This document shows, one piece after another, positions 28,801 through 36,796 of a DNA stretch of 64,000 bases. The notes under the pieces are model-generated. The model was not told the origin of the DNA, did not search any database, and was given only the letters and a program-made list of their open reading frames with translations. The first letter of the stretch is position 1. Every line of letters starts with the position of its first letter. The translations under genes and the position numbers were made by a program. Origin of the DNA: Pseudomonas sp. GGS8 (GTDB taxonomy: Bacteria > Pseudomonadota > Gammaproteobacteria > Pseudomonadales > Pseudomonadaceae); contig NZ_JALJWF010000001.1 in NCBI RefSeq assembly GCF_024168645.1, forward strand, positions 5,459,501 to 5,523,500. The letters run 5' to 3'.

Positions 28801-30634
28801 AGTGCCAGGCCTCTATTTGATCGGTTCAGCACCGGACAGTGCAGGATCACAGGTCCTTATAGCGCCCTATAGTCCTCGGCATGGGGTGAAAGAATATGAA
28901 AATGAACAACAACTGGTGACAGAAATGAAGACCCGGGGTGCGCTGCACAACTGGGTACTCATGAATCTGCCCCAGCCTGATCGGATCCTGGTGGAAACCC
29001 GGATGGCGCACACCAATAATCGCCTCAGCGAAGTCACCCTGGCGTCCAGTCCGGTCAAGGGAAACCTGTTCAGGCATTTGTTCGACGACAATGCTGCGTT
29101 ACTTGCCCGTTTACTGGGGTGTCAGTCGGACAACTATGCTCAGGGCGAATGGGCAACCATCAAGCATGTATTGGGTGAGGACTTGCATCAGGCGTTTACG
29201 TTTTTCATGGGAAAACTCGCTTATCCGATCACGGTATGGCGCAGTTACCGGGACATCAAACAGTCCGCCGAAGACCTGCAAACGCACAAGTGGGGCGCCG
29301 CGATAAAGGCGTTCATCAGCGGCATTGCGCAACTTGCCACCTTGCGTCAATCGATGGAAAACCAGACGCCCCCGTCTTCGGCCGTGAACGAGTCGACACC
29401 CGCAACACCCGACACCCGGTTCAAATGGAAAGATGTCGACATCACCGCTCCCGAACGCACTCATTTGCAGCGTTATGAGAGTCCCGATGTCGATCTGGGC
29501 TCGTTGACGCTGAACCCGACGCTTGGGCTCTACACCCATCCGACGACAAAAAAACACTATGGGCCGGTTGAAGGCAAAGTATACCCGCTCGCAAAACGGG
29601 GGGCGCGTTGGCGCATCGGCGGCGACGATGCCCATGGTCCCTATCTACGCCAGAACGCCTCCAGACAATGGGTGCTGGATTTGAAAGCGCTGGCTCCGCG
29701 CTACAGCATGCTCAACCGATTGGAGACAGCTTTTGCAGTAAGGGGAGGCATGAACGTCGAAGCCGATGGGATGGCTCAAATCCGCTTGCTGTTTCCCGTC
29801 AGGGCTCGAGTGATCGAAGAAAGTCTCGACCTGGCGACCACGTATGCCTGGAACGCTTTTCGCAATCTGCAGCTACTCAACACCTCGGGTAACAAGGTCA
29901 CTCCTGTACATCAGCTCATTATGGATTTTCTCGATGTACCGACAGTGCTGCCTGAGCATGTGAAGATGCTCGAAAAAGTCGTCGGCGATATTTTTGGCGC
30001 TTTGTTGGACCCCACACTCAGGGAAGCCAAGTCCAGGCGGTTTGTGGTCGGGAGAACCCATAAAGATAGGGAAAGTACTTTCGCGTTCACGATTCCTTCC
30101 GACCGCCATCGAAAAGTCTACCTGGCAGAGAAATTCTTTCTCCCGTATTTAGACCATTACCGCAATTATCTGTCTGATGCATCCTTCCCCATCCGGCCTC
30201 ATGCCCGCGCCTCCACCTTGATCCACGAACTGTCGCACATTGCGTGCGACACAGAAGACCTTGGTTATCTCGACGCTTTCAGACCTTTTGCCGACTTGAT
30301 AGAAACGTCGAGCTCCCGGGCCAAGGAGCTTAGAAAAGCATTGACTGATGTTCAGCGGACCGTTTTATCGAGCAAGTCCCCCTTGAATCAACTGTTCAAG
30401 CTCGAGAATGCTGATTCCGGGCTATGGGAAGATTTTGGCAGTACCACTTACCAGAATACTGATCGGGAGCTGGAACATGTTTTGAAATTGACGGGTGAAC
30501 AGACTTTGGACGGTGCCCGCAAACGCTTCATGAGGGACTCAAACGCCAGACTGGCCGTGCAACTCGGCAACGCCGATAGCGTGTCCTGGTTAATTGCTCA
30601 GTTAGGGCGTGAATTGCATACCAGCACTCCTTGA
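25811..30634 (+). CDS. Large dermonecrotic-toxin-like protein (DUF6543 type) with HExxH
   Basis: 1607-residue protein resembling the large Pseudomonas proteins annotated with a dermonecrotic-toxin domain. It has no N-terminal signal peptide and long mixed alpha/beta regions with few hydrophobic helices. Near the C-terminus is a zinc-protease signature, HELSH (residues 1472-1476), followed after IAC by DTEDLGY, so Asp1483 and Tyr1486 fit the TxDxxY of aspzincins. A hinge of low complexity (about 1175-1195, TPPSSAVNESTPATPD) separates a large N-terminal part from the C-terminal region. Alone between dpkA and fpvR with no obvious immunity gene or secretion locus. Function as a toxin is inferred from family resemblance only. 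Confidence 0.7.
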   Translation: MTAPPLPYFFDEAERASNARQPGDREKALNFTLDDLKWLRGVYLPTQVARTTHSKPMHVDRLLLSQTGAADIPLAGAFAISRPNGGEVTLYTPWKGLIKFADMDDVKSKLKEWLAQYTGKRELLRYLSIEQRTAVRAAATPDITMQAIEGPVFQDQEAILERNGAHNIQAMMGELIKTPTLQSMLDETLKIALARSFPGLDQRHTRLESFISTASAFDNTEYSHKMSALPLGAALLQYYLTNQWPVGDYRIFSHPRHGVSSDADNQIWESAITEIAQSFTPHLQSLLKTFWHTPMNGGRSRSEFLTECMRDTYHVNLLLKRQQGILSAQQHQRLMSVSLTPTPGASLRIEKVRVTAPYKHYAELASTLMIGGDDTLGFLYTQSRGIEATSDLPAIKSIVLRMLKSEGHEDTLLNFMSQDERGAFLDLAPHDPVIIGEPIVGPVFEQLMADVLAKQLQNLTYALSRYRESEGTLNPHALFDKALDVRGLIDDRLLAHDAAGRWSTQADQRWSTQPATVRAESAKEQLSLLSTVEQALEQRLENHPAIPAATRTVAEAQRIVGSSLEALQSSFTHTLSTALRSELKLRTVAHTLGATEQAIIKTVLDTPVRLQRAALNGFLPDVFSLALKMGDSADLLKLASCFVLTERGGLDPTHSGKAIVWTPALGFEAFPSLKPLLSELERRLQDEDERTTLLENLGRRQRLPRQIVNLAPLQRVHGNFFDHVQKPYVHLDLTSIEHALKTPLRVANVSRLLNLVALREPKTGLQRATDIARSLTTQQMLPAWLAKASIADQMLHGELLQQYLNNATDDKDYLSGIRTLARTAHHELQKQLKADAFDIDPDYVEIHISPRPTSGAVIQTLTEFALTHIKDLEQIFFKLVSLNATAIPEDMDQSYIKDLIRNLKLGEHQQAILSTAFADTHVGSADRRKRFATQLPWQLMHYAHSEKLQERLSETGFDLIRQVMDMPDAIARAAVDGAKAIIRPLEFIGIRSGQTIKVPGLYLIGSAPDSAGSQVLIAPYSPRHGVKEYENEQQLVTEMKTRGALHNWVLMNLPQPDRILVETRMAHTNNRLSEVTLASSPVKGNLFRHLFDDNAALLARLLGCQSDNYAQGEWATIKHVLGEDLHQAFTFFMGKLAYPITVWRSYRDIKQSAEDLQTHKWGAAIKAFISGIAQLATLRQSMENQTPPSSAVNESTPATPDTRFKWKDVDITAPERTHLQRYESPDVDLGSLTLNPTLGLYTHPTTKKHYGPVEGKVYPLAKRGARWRIGGDDAHGPYLRQNASRQWVLDLKALAPRYSMLNRLETAFAVRGGMNVEADGMAQIRLLFPVRARVIEESLDLATTYAWNAFRNLQLLNTSGNKVTPVHQLIMDFLDVPTVLPEHVKMLEKVVGDIFGALLDPTLREAKSRRFVVGRTHKDRESTFAFTIPSDRHRKVYLAEKFFLPYLDHYRNYLSDASFPIRPHARASTLIHELSHIACDTEDLGYLDAFRPFADLIETSSSRAKELRKALTDVQRTVLSSKSPLNQLFKLENADSGLWEDFGSTTYQNTDRELEHVLKLTGEQTLDGARKRFMRDSNARLAVQLGNADSVSWLIAQLGRELHTSTP

Positions 30635-30732
30635 TCCCTAAAAATAAGTGCCACTTTGATGGGGAAATGCCATGACGGTTGTTCTCGCAGACTTCCCCTC
30701 AAGGTTAGAATGCAGGAAACCAGGATGAGTCA

Positions 30733-31734
30733 ATGACCGACCACTCTCTCTCGCAAGCCCAATACGACGCCATCACCGATGCCGCTGCGCACTGGTGCAT
30801 GCGTCTGCACGCCATCGATTGCACCGCCGAAGAACGCCTGGCGTTCGAGCAATGGCGTGATGCTCATCCGCTGCACGCCTTCGAGTACGAAGCCATGCTG
30901 GAGATCTGGGATGTGGCGGGAGATTTACCTCGTCCCGAATCCGCTGCGCCGGTTGTTCAGGTCAAACCGACAACACCCTGGCGCACTTTCGGCATCGCAG
31001 CCGCTGTCTGCGCCCTGGCGCTGCCACTGGCGGCCTATACCGGATGGAACCTTGGATGGCTGCCCAATGCCTACCAGCATTTCGAGGCGACCGATAATGT
31101 TCGTCAAGTGACGCTGGGTGACGGCAGCCAGGTGGAGCTGAACCTGGGCAGTGAACTGACGTTCAGCAATTACAAGGATCAGCGTCGGGTCACGCTGAAA
31201 AAAGGCGAAGCCTTCTTCAGCGTCAGCCACGACCTTCGGCACCCGTTCATCGTCAGGGCGGGCGATGGCAGGATTCGCGTCACCGGTACACAATTCAACG
31301 TCTGGATGTATGAAGACCAGGTACGCGTGAACCTGATCGAGGGCTCCGTGCTGGTAACCAGCAACAATGCTCTACCCGGCGATGGTCTACGTCTGGAACC
31401 TGCGATGCAGGCACGTTACCGGCACGGCGACTTGACGCCGCAAATCAGCCAGAGCGATGCCAACGACCAGTCGCTGGCTTGGCGCAGCGGCAAACTGGTG
31501 CTTGATAATCTGGCGCTGACCGACGCCCTGCCCTTGATCAATCGTTATCTAAACAAACCGGTGATGCTTGCAGACCACAGCGCCGGTTCGATTCGCCTCG
31601 GCGGCATCTACAACATCAAAGAGCTCAATAACCTGGTGGCCTCGCTGCCCAAGGTGCTGCCGGTCTACCTGACCCGCAATCAGGACGGCAATCCGGTCCT
31701 CAATTCGATGCCACAACAAGCCCCAAAAAGCTGA
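30733..31734 (+). CDS. fpvR: FpvR-type anti-sigma factor (FecR family)
   Basis: 333-residue FecR-family inner-membrane signal protein. An N-terminal cytoplasmic anti-sigma domain (about 12-60, AAHWCMRLHAIDCTAEERLAF) precedes one membrane helix (about 84-105, FGIAAAVCALALPLAAYTGW) and a periplasmic FecR domain (RQVTLGDGSQVELNLGSEL, then DGRIRVTGTQFNVW). In Pseudomonas such a gene next to pvdQ is FpvR, which holds the sigma factors PvdS and FpvI until ferripyoverdine binds its receptor. No sigma gene or receptor is adjacent, which is unlike most FecR genes but fits FpvR. The symbol rests on the pvdQ neighbour. Confidence 0.78.
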   Translation: MTDHSLSQAQYDAITDAAAHWCMRLHAIDCTAEERLAFEQWRDAHPLHAFEYEAMLEIWDVAGDLPRPESAAPVVQVKPTTPWRTFGIAAAVCALALPLAAYTGWNLGWLPNAYQHFEATDNVRQVTLGDGSQVELNLGSELTFSNYKDQRRVTLKKGEAFFSVSHDLRHPFIVRAGDGRIRVTGTQFNVWMYEDQVRVNLIEGSVLVTSNNALPGDGLRLEPAMQARYRHGDLTPQISQSDANDQSLAWRSGKLVLDNLALTDALPLINRYLNKPVMLADHSAGSIRLGGIYNIKELNNLVASLPKVLPVYLTRNQDGNPVLNSMPQQAPKS

Positions 31735-31772
31735 AGGCCGCCACCCTTGCGGAGTGCGGCCTTCACTTTTTC
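31732..31772. terminator. Terminator between fpvR and pvdQ
   Basis: Perfect 10-bp stem TGAAGGCCGC (31732-31741) and GCGGCCTTCA (31756-31765), followed by CTTTTT. It overlaps the fpvR stop and separates the two convergent genes. Confidence 0.88.
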
Positions 31773-31790
31773 ATTTAAGCGCTATTGCTG

Positions 31791-34136
31791 TTACTGCGCA
31801 GCGATCTTCCCCGCTTTTTCATCCTGCTCGCGGATCGTCTGAGCCTGGTACTGTGGATCAGCCGTGATCTGCTGCTCGGTAAACGGCAGCACGCTCAACT
31901 GTTTCTTCGAAAAGGCTTGTGTCTGGTCCCGGGAATACTTCGACGCCGGGTCACTGGACAACGAGAATGCCAACAAACCCTGAGCCTGCGGCCCCTTGTC
32001 ATCGAACGTCACCACCTGCAAATAGCTGGTGCCACTGACGACTTCGCGTTTGCCGTCGGTTCTCGGCACGCTTTGAATGGCGTTATACACACCCAACGCG
32101 CCCGGCCCGCCATGGATCGGCGTTTGCTGCCCGCCACTACTGGCCACCTGGATATCGCCCCAGCGGCTATCGGCCTTCAAACCAAGGGTTTTGACTTTTT
32201 CTACCGAGGCGAGCATTGCCGTTCGAACTGCTTTGGCGACTTCCGGCCGTTCGATTGCCAAGCCACTCGGGGTGTGTTGCGGATCCTTCGGATCGAACGC
32301 CACGCGCCAGAGGTCAGGGACTTGCTGCAACGCCAGCATGACATGCTGAAAATGCACAAAGCCCAGCCCACTGTCCAGATTCACTCGGTGATCCCAAGCC
32401 TTGAGGCTGGCACACAGCGGCGTCAATGTCGGCGCATCAGAGCCAAGGGCCGCGGCACAGAATTGCAGCAAGTCCGGCATGACCAGGGCCGCCTGATATA
32501 CCTGATCATCCATCACCATCCGCTGTAGATCCGCCGCAGCGATAGGACCCGCCTTGCTCAAGACGCCCAGACGCTCCAGTGCGAACCGCGAACGCAGCCC
32601 CAAGGGCTGGCGGTCCTGACTGATCAACGGTGAGAAACCGGTGAGCGGTTGTGCCGGGTTGGCCATCCAGGCCGAATCGTTGGAGTGCTGCACAAAATCC
32701 TTGCGCAGCAGTTGCGGCAACTTGTCTGCCGCATAAATACCTTTTTGCGCGGCGTGCGGGTCGATGTCCCAGGCGCAAGCACTGTTGGAGCCGTCAAGCA
32801 GGATCATCTGCAAGCCGGCTCGTGGATCGCTGCACTTGGCCAACTTGTCGGCGCTGACGTTCGGCACCACCGACAGGTTCATGTAAAGCGTCTGCCCCTG
32901 ATCGTCCACCGCCAGGGTGTTGACCCACGGGATACCCTGAATCTTGTGCACCGAAGCCTGTAAATCCTTGAGGCTGGCGGCACGGTTCATCGCGTACCAC
33001 TGCTGCAAGACCCGGTCATTATCCAGGTTGGCATCGCGCAAGCTGTAGGCAAACTGGTTGTTCCAGTCCAGTTTTCCGGGCCATTGCACAATCGGCCCGA
33101 ACTCCGAGCTATAGACCACATGAGAAATCTGTCGGGTCTGGCCATCGGGTTGCTTCACACTGACTGCCAGCGTCTGTTTTTTCATTGGCAAGGACTTGCC
33201 ATCCAGCAAGTAGCGGGTCGGATCCTTCGGATCGAGTTGCAGGCGATACAGGGTGAAGTGCTTGGACGAATCCACAGTGTGGGTCCATGCCAGGTGCTGG
33301 TTGAACCCGATGTTGATCATCGGCAGACCGGGCAACGCGGCACCCATGACGTCCAGTTTGCCCGGAATGGTCAGGTGCATCTGATAGAAACGCATCCCGC
33401 CCGCCCAAGGAAAATGCGGGTTGGCCAGCAACATCCCGCGACCGTTGAACGAACGTTCACTGCCGACCGCAACGGCGTTGCTACCGCGATCCAGAGCGAA
33501 CCGTTGCATGCGCGAAGCCGCCAACTGGAACGACACCGGGTCGTCTGCTACATGAGCGACGGCTTTAGGCGGAGTCGCGCCGGCCAGAGCTTCGGCAAAC
33601 TGGCCCACACCGCCTTCGACCAGCAAACGACGAGTCAACTTGACCAGATCCTGGGCAGTCATCGCACGCACCCATTCACCCTGGCATTGCGGCGGTAACC
33701 CCTGCGCCCGACGCTCTGTCAGCGAACGGTTGTAACCCGCCACATAACCTTCAATGAGCTCACGGACTTCAGGCGTTTGCGCCTGCCAGAAACTGGCGAC
33801 GGCCTGGGGGGTATTCAGCCAGTTGAAAAATACATCGCTGGCCAGGTTGCCGCGCTCTTCGATCGTTACCTGGTCCGGGCCAAAATACCGCGAACGCTCG
33901 CCATTGACGGTGACGATCTCATTGGCCAGCAAGCACACGTTGTCTTTCGCGTAGGCATAGCCAATGCCATAGCCCAGCCCACGCTCGTTTTCGGCACGGA
34001 TATGCGGTATGCCAAAACTGGTACGACGAATGTCCGCCGTCGCCTGCTCTGGCTGGCTGCGCGCGCTTGCCGCAAGGCTCAGCCCCAGAAACACACCCGT
34101 AAGGCTCAACCTGGTTAACTGCCTGGAAATAATCAC
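31791..34136 (-). CDS. pvdQ: PvdQ, acyl-homoserine-lactone acylase / pyoverdine maturation
   Basis: Periplasmic Ntn-hydrolase that removes the fatty-acid chain from pyoverdine precursor and also cleaves long-chain acyl-homoserine lactones. The 781-residue precursor has a signal peptide (IISRQLTRLSLTGVFLGLSL, cleaved near SARS), an alpha chain, a spacer, and a beta chain that begins at the predicted nucleophile Ser219 in RGSNAVAVGSE, followed by LLANPHFPWAGG. All fit penicillin-acylase family order. GTG 34136 is preferred to 34196 because AGGAG is 5-10 bases upstream and the signal peptide then starts correctly. A PvdS box lies 52 bases upstream. Confidence 0.93.
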   Translation of the reverse strand: MIISRQLTRLSLTGVFLGLSLAASARSQPEQATADIRRTSFGIPHIRAENERGLGYGIGYAYAKDNVCLLANEIVTVNGERSRYFGPDQVTIEERGNLASDVFFNWLNTPQAVASFWQAQTPEVRELIEGYVAGYNRSLTERRAQGLPPQCQGEWVRAMTAQDLVKLTRRLLVEGGVGQFAEALAGATPPKAVAHVADDPVSFQLAASRMQRFALDRGSNAVAVGSERSFNGRGMLLANPHFPWAGGMRFYQMHLTIPGKLDVMGAALPGLPMINIGFNQHLAWTHTVDSSKHFTLYRLQLDPKDPTRYLLDGKSLPMKKQTLAVSVKQPDGQTRQISHVVYSSEFGPIVQWPGKLDWNNQFAYSLRDANLDNDRVLQQWYAMNRAASLKDLQASVHKIQGIPWVNTLAVDDQGQTLYMNLSVVPNVSADKLAKCSDPRAGLQMILLDGSNSACAWDIDPHAAQKGIYAADKLPQLLRKDFVQHSNDSAWMANPAQPLTGFSPLISQDRQPLGLRSRFALERLGVLSKAGPIAAADLQRMVMDDQVYQAALVMPDLLQFCAAALGSDAPTLTPLCASLKAWDHRVNLDSGLGFVHFQHVMLALQQVPDLWRVAFDPKDPQHTPSGLAIERPEVAKAVRTAMLASVEKVKTLGLKADSRWGDIQVASSGGQQTPIHGGPGALGVYNAIQSVPRTDGKREVVSGTSYLQVVTFDDKGPQAQGLLAFSLSSDPASKYSRDQTQAFSKKQLSVLPFTEQQITADPQYQAQTIREQDEKAGKIAAQ

Positions 34137-34187
34137 GCTCGCTCCTGATCGAAAAGACGTATGACACGCAACGCGCCTTCCAGAAAA

Positions 34188-34211
34188 ACGAAGCACATGA
34201 CAAAAAATTTA
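34188..34211 (-). promoter_or_regulatory. PvdS-dependent promoter (iron-starvation box) of pvdQ
   Basis: On the minus strand the sequence is TAAAT, 16 bases, CGT, an exact match to the TAAAT-N16-CGT consensus of PvdS sigma-factor promoters. It ends 52 bases before the pvdQ start. This ties pvdQ to iron limitation and to the FpvR-PvdS-FpvI circuit. Confidence 0.85.
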
Positions 34212-34369
34212 AGCCTTTGAGGGCATCCCCACGCCCATCTCACAGAGCGCTGACGTCGCGGCGACAAATTTTCTACATGCTGGTCTTCATTATTTCCGGG
34301 CTCGTTCGTCTTATTGATTAAGAGCACCCATCGCATTTTCATGATCAGGCTCTGAAAAGGAGTTTTTGC

Positions 34370-34771
34370 ATGTACAACCCGCAACTGCCAACGGATGGTA
34401 GCCATGCATCAAAGGGCAGCGCCATGAGCTCCGGCGCCTTCAATCAACAGACCGAACGCCAGGGCAACGAACGGATCAGGTTTCTGCTCAAGTGCTTTGG
34501 CCTGCGGACCAGCCTGATTCGCCTGAAAGTCATCGACGCCTTGCTGAGCGCCGCCGAAGGCAATCGCAGCCTGGGTGTGCGCGGTGTGCACAGCCATTTG
34601 CTGGACCTGGACATTCCCCTGTCCTTTCTCAGCGTCCGCGAAGTGTTGAAACGCTTGTGCAGTGAAGGGGTAATTACACTCAATCCGGACAAAAGCTACA
34701 GCCTGCATCCACAGGCTGTCGCCGTCCTTCATGGTGAGCAATCAGGCCCGAAGGCGTCGCTCAAGGCTTGA
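34370..34771 (+). CDS. Fur-like winged-helix protein
   Basis: 133-residue protein with a winged-helix fold resembling the DNA-binding half of Fur: helices FGLRTSLIRLKVIDALLSA, LGVRGVHSHLLDL, and SFLSVREVLKRLCSEGVITLNPD, the last matching the recognition helix and wing. The C-terminal metal-binding and dimerisation domain of Fur is absent, and no Cys/His cluster is present. AAAGGAG at 34356-34362 sets the start. It is divergent from pvdQ, which makes an iron-related role attractive but unproven. Confidence 0.7.
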   Translation: MYNPQLPTDGSHASKGSAMSSGAFNQQTERQGNERIRFLLKCFGLRTSLIRLKVIDALLSAAEGNRSLGVRGVHSHLLDLDIPLSFLSVREVLKRLCSEGVITLNPDKSYSLHPQAVAVLHGEQSGPKASLKA

Positions 34772-34949
34772 CCTTGCGACGCATCACGCCATTGATGACC
34801 ACCACGACCACCGCCACGCCAATGGCGATGTACTGGAATAATTTCTCGCTGATGAACCCTGCGTTCTGCAGCCAGGAAAGGCCGAACATAATCCCCAGTA
34901 CCACCAGGGAAATCAGAATCGAGTATTTCAAACGTTGCGACTGGGTCAT
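34761..34949 (-). CDS. Small two-helix membrane protein
   Basis: 62-residue protein with two membrane helices (about 8-26, KYSILISLVVLGIMFGLSW, and 38-55, LFQYIAIGVAVVVVVING) and a basic C-terminus RRKVK. CAGGAA lies 8 bases before the ATG. Overlaps the tail of the winged-helix gene by 11 bases. Function not recognised. Confidence 0.68.
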   Translation of the reverse strand: MTQSQRLKYSILISLVVLGIMFGLSWLQNAGFISEKLFQYIAIGVAVVVVVINGVMRRKVKP

Positions 34950-35104
34950 TACGGGTTCCTGAACAAAAAATGTATCCGGTTTGTATCCGATTGCATACCA
35001 AACCCCTACAGTTCGGCGCGAATGGGGGGCTGCAAACGGGGTCTCATGTTACAGCCGATGAAGAGTTTTGACTTCATTGCGGCGATAACCATGAGGATTT
35101 TGAA

Positions 35105-35242
35105 ATGTTCCGTCGAATCACACGGCTGATTCCACTGCTCGCGCTCCTGACCCTGAGTGGCTGCATCATTTTTCCCGATAACGGCTGGCATGGCGGCCAC
35201 CATTACGACCGTGGCGGACCGGGCTATTATCACCGTCGATAA
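35105..35242 (+). CDS. Tiny lipoprotein with His/Tyr-rich tail
   Basis: 45-residue reading frame, short but with clear coding features. It has AGGA at 35092-35095, a basic N-terminus (MFRRITRL), a hydrophobic core and lipobox LSGC with Cys20. The mature 26 residues are rich in His, Gly, Tyr and Asp (GWHGGHHYDRGGPGYYHRR), suggesting metal binding or a surface role. Its strong terminator follows at 35320. Function not recognised. Confidence 0.72.
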   Translation: MFRRITRLIPLLALLTLSGCIIFPDNGWHGGHHYDRGGPGYYHRR

Positions 35243-35319
35243 TTTGAAATGGCTGACATGAACGATTATTCAGCCGATCCTTCGTAAGAAAAAAAATCAT
35301 TCTTTTGCCCATTGAACAA

Positions 35320-35346
35320 ATGCCCGCACCCTGGCGGGCATTTTTC
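35320..35346 (+). terminator. Rho-independent terminator after the tiny lipoprotein
   Basis: Stem ATGCCCGC (35320-35327) and GCGGGCAT (35334-35341) with a 6-base loop, followed by TTTTTC. It separates the lipoprotein transcript from the exporter cassette. Confidence 0.9.
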
Positions 35347-35536
35347 GTACACGATTGTTCTTATCGGGCTGTCAGCTAAATCCATCACTTTTTGTGTATT
35401 CCCACACCTCGAAATATAGCGAAAACCATTGAAGCTTTAAGTCTCAATCGTGCAATTGAGCTGTTCGTACTTGATCTCTATTCTCGAGACATCACAAAAG
35501 AATCAACTCTCGAACTTCGAGTCATACAGGGATTTC

Positions 35537-36778
35537 ATGCTCAAGCCTTTAATACATATCAGCCCCCATCAAGTGCTTGGCTTTTGCCTTGCAATCACTC
35601 TTTTCGAACTGCTGACTTATATGGGCAGCGACATGATCATGCCCGCCATGTTGACTGTAACGCATCAACTGAATGCCAGTTCGAGCCACGTTCCTTATGC
35701 CTTCAATCTGTACTTGATTGGCGGAATTCTTTTGCAATGGCTTATAGGGCCGCTGTCCGATCACTTCGGTCGCCGCAGATTATTGCTCATCGGGTGTGCG
35801 GTGTTCGCTCTGGCCTGTGCCGCGGCGTTCCATGTGCACAGTATCGTTGCCTTCAATGGCTTGCGCCTGATTCAGGGCATGGGATTGGGATTCGTCATCG
35901 CCGTCAGCTATCCAGCCCTGCAGGAAGTCTTCTGCGAAGCCGATGCGGTAAAAATCATGGCGTTGCTGGGGAACGTTGCGCTGCTCTCCCCGCTGCTCGG
36001 CCCCCTGCTCGGCAGCCTGGCGCTGGAATGGCTCTCCTGGCGGCAGCTGTTTTTACTACTGGGTGTTGGCGGCGTGATGGTCTGGTTCGGGCTTTACCTG
36101 TTCATGCCGGAAACCGTGGGCACCTTGCGCCAGGATGGTCAGCGACTGGCCGCGGTGCCTTTTGAATGGGCCGGTACGGTGCGCCGCTACGCCGCTTTGC
36201 TCACCAACACGCACTTTCTGAGCGCTACCGTCGCCTTGGGTCTGATGAGCCTGCCGTTGATTGCCTGGATCGGGTTGGCGCCACTCCTGTTGATCCAGAA
36301 CCAGGGACTCTCCCCCTTGCACTACGGCCTGTGGCAGATCCCGGTATTTGCGGCGGTCATTCTCGGCAATCTGATACTCAACCAACTGATTGCCACCACT
36401 GGACTGGCCCAATTGATTCGATACGCGCTCTGGCCGTTTTGTGGCGGGCTCATCGCATTAATCACCGTCACGTTCATTGGCGCTTCAACCGTTCTGACGG
36501 TTAGTTGCCTGTCGCTTTACGCCATCGGGCTTGGCATGAGCAACGCGGTGCTGTACCGGCTCGCACTGTTTTCCAGCGACGACAGCAAAGGCCTGGTCTC
36601 GGCCATGATCGGCATGATCTCCATCGCCGTCATGGGGGGCGGCGGCTCGATTATCGCCGCGCTGGGTGCCGGTGACAGCCTTGAAGCCTTTGCCCTGATG
36701 GCCGGTCTCACGGGACTCTTGTGCCTGGTGCCCCTGCGACTGTTTCTACGCCGCTCTCACATCGAACTTGCGGTCTGA
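35537..36778 (+). CDS. MdfA/Cmr-family MFS drug or metabolite exporter
   Basis: 413-residue major-facilitator transporter with about 12 helices. The first helix carries FELLTYMGSDMIMP, where the Glu and Asp eight residues apart match the essential Glu26/Asp34 pair of MdfA. The loop 2-3 motif GPLSDHFGRRRLLLIG and motif C-like PLLGPLLGSLALEW are intact. ATG 35537 is preferred over an in-frame start at 35450 because the mature N-terminus fits MdfA. It opens the LuxE/LuxC/ligase/GNAT cassette with an 18-base gap to the next gene, so it probably exports the cassette's product. Confidence 0.85.
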   Translation: MLKPLIHISPHQVLGFCLAITLFELLTYMGSDMIMPAMLTVTHQLNASSSHVPYAFNLYLIGGILLQWLIGPLSDHFGRRRLLLIGCAVFALACAAAFHVHSIVAFNGLRLIQGMGLGFVIAVSYPALQEVFCEADAVKIMALLGNVALLSPLLGPLLGSLALEWLSWRQLFLLLGVGGVMVWFGLYLFMPETVGTLRQDGQRLAAVPFEWAGTVRRYAALLTNTHFLSATVALGLMSLPLIAWIGLAPLLLIQNQGLSPLHYGLWQIPVFAAVILGNLILNQLIATTGLAQLIRYALWPFCGGLIALITVTFIGASTVLTVSCLSLYAIGLGMSNAVLYRLALFSSDDSKGLVSAMIGMISIAVMGGGGSIIAALGAGDSLEAFALMAGLTGLLCLVPLRLFLRRSHIELAV

Positions 36779-36796
36779 CCCCACACCATAGGTCTT

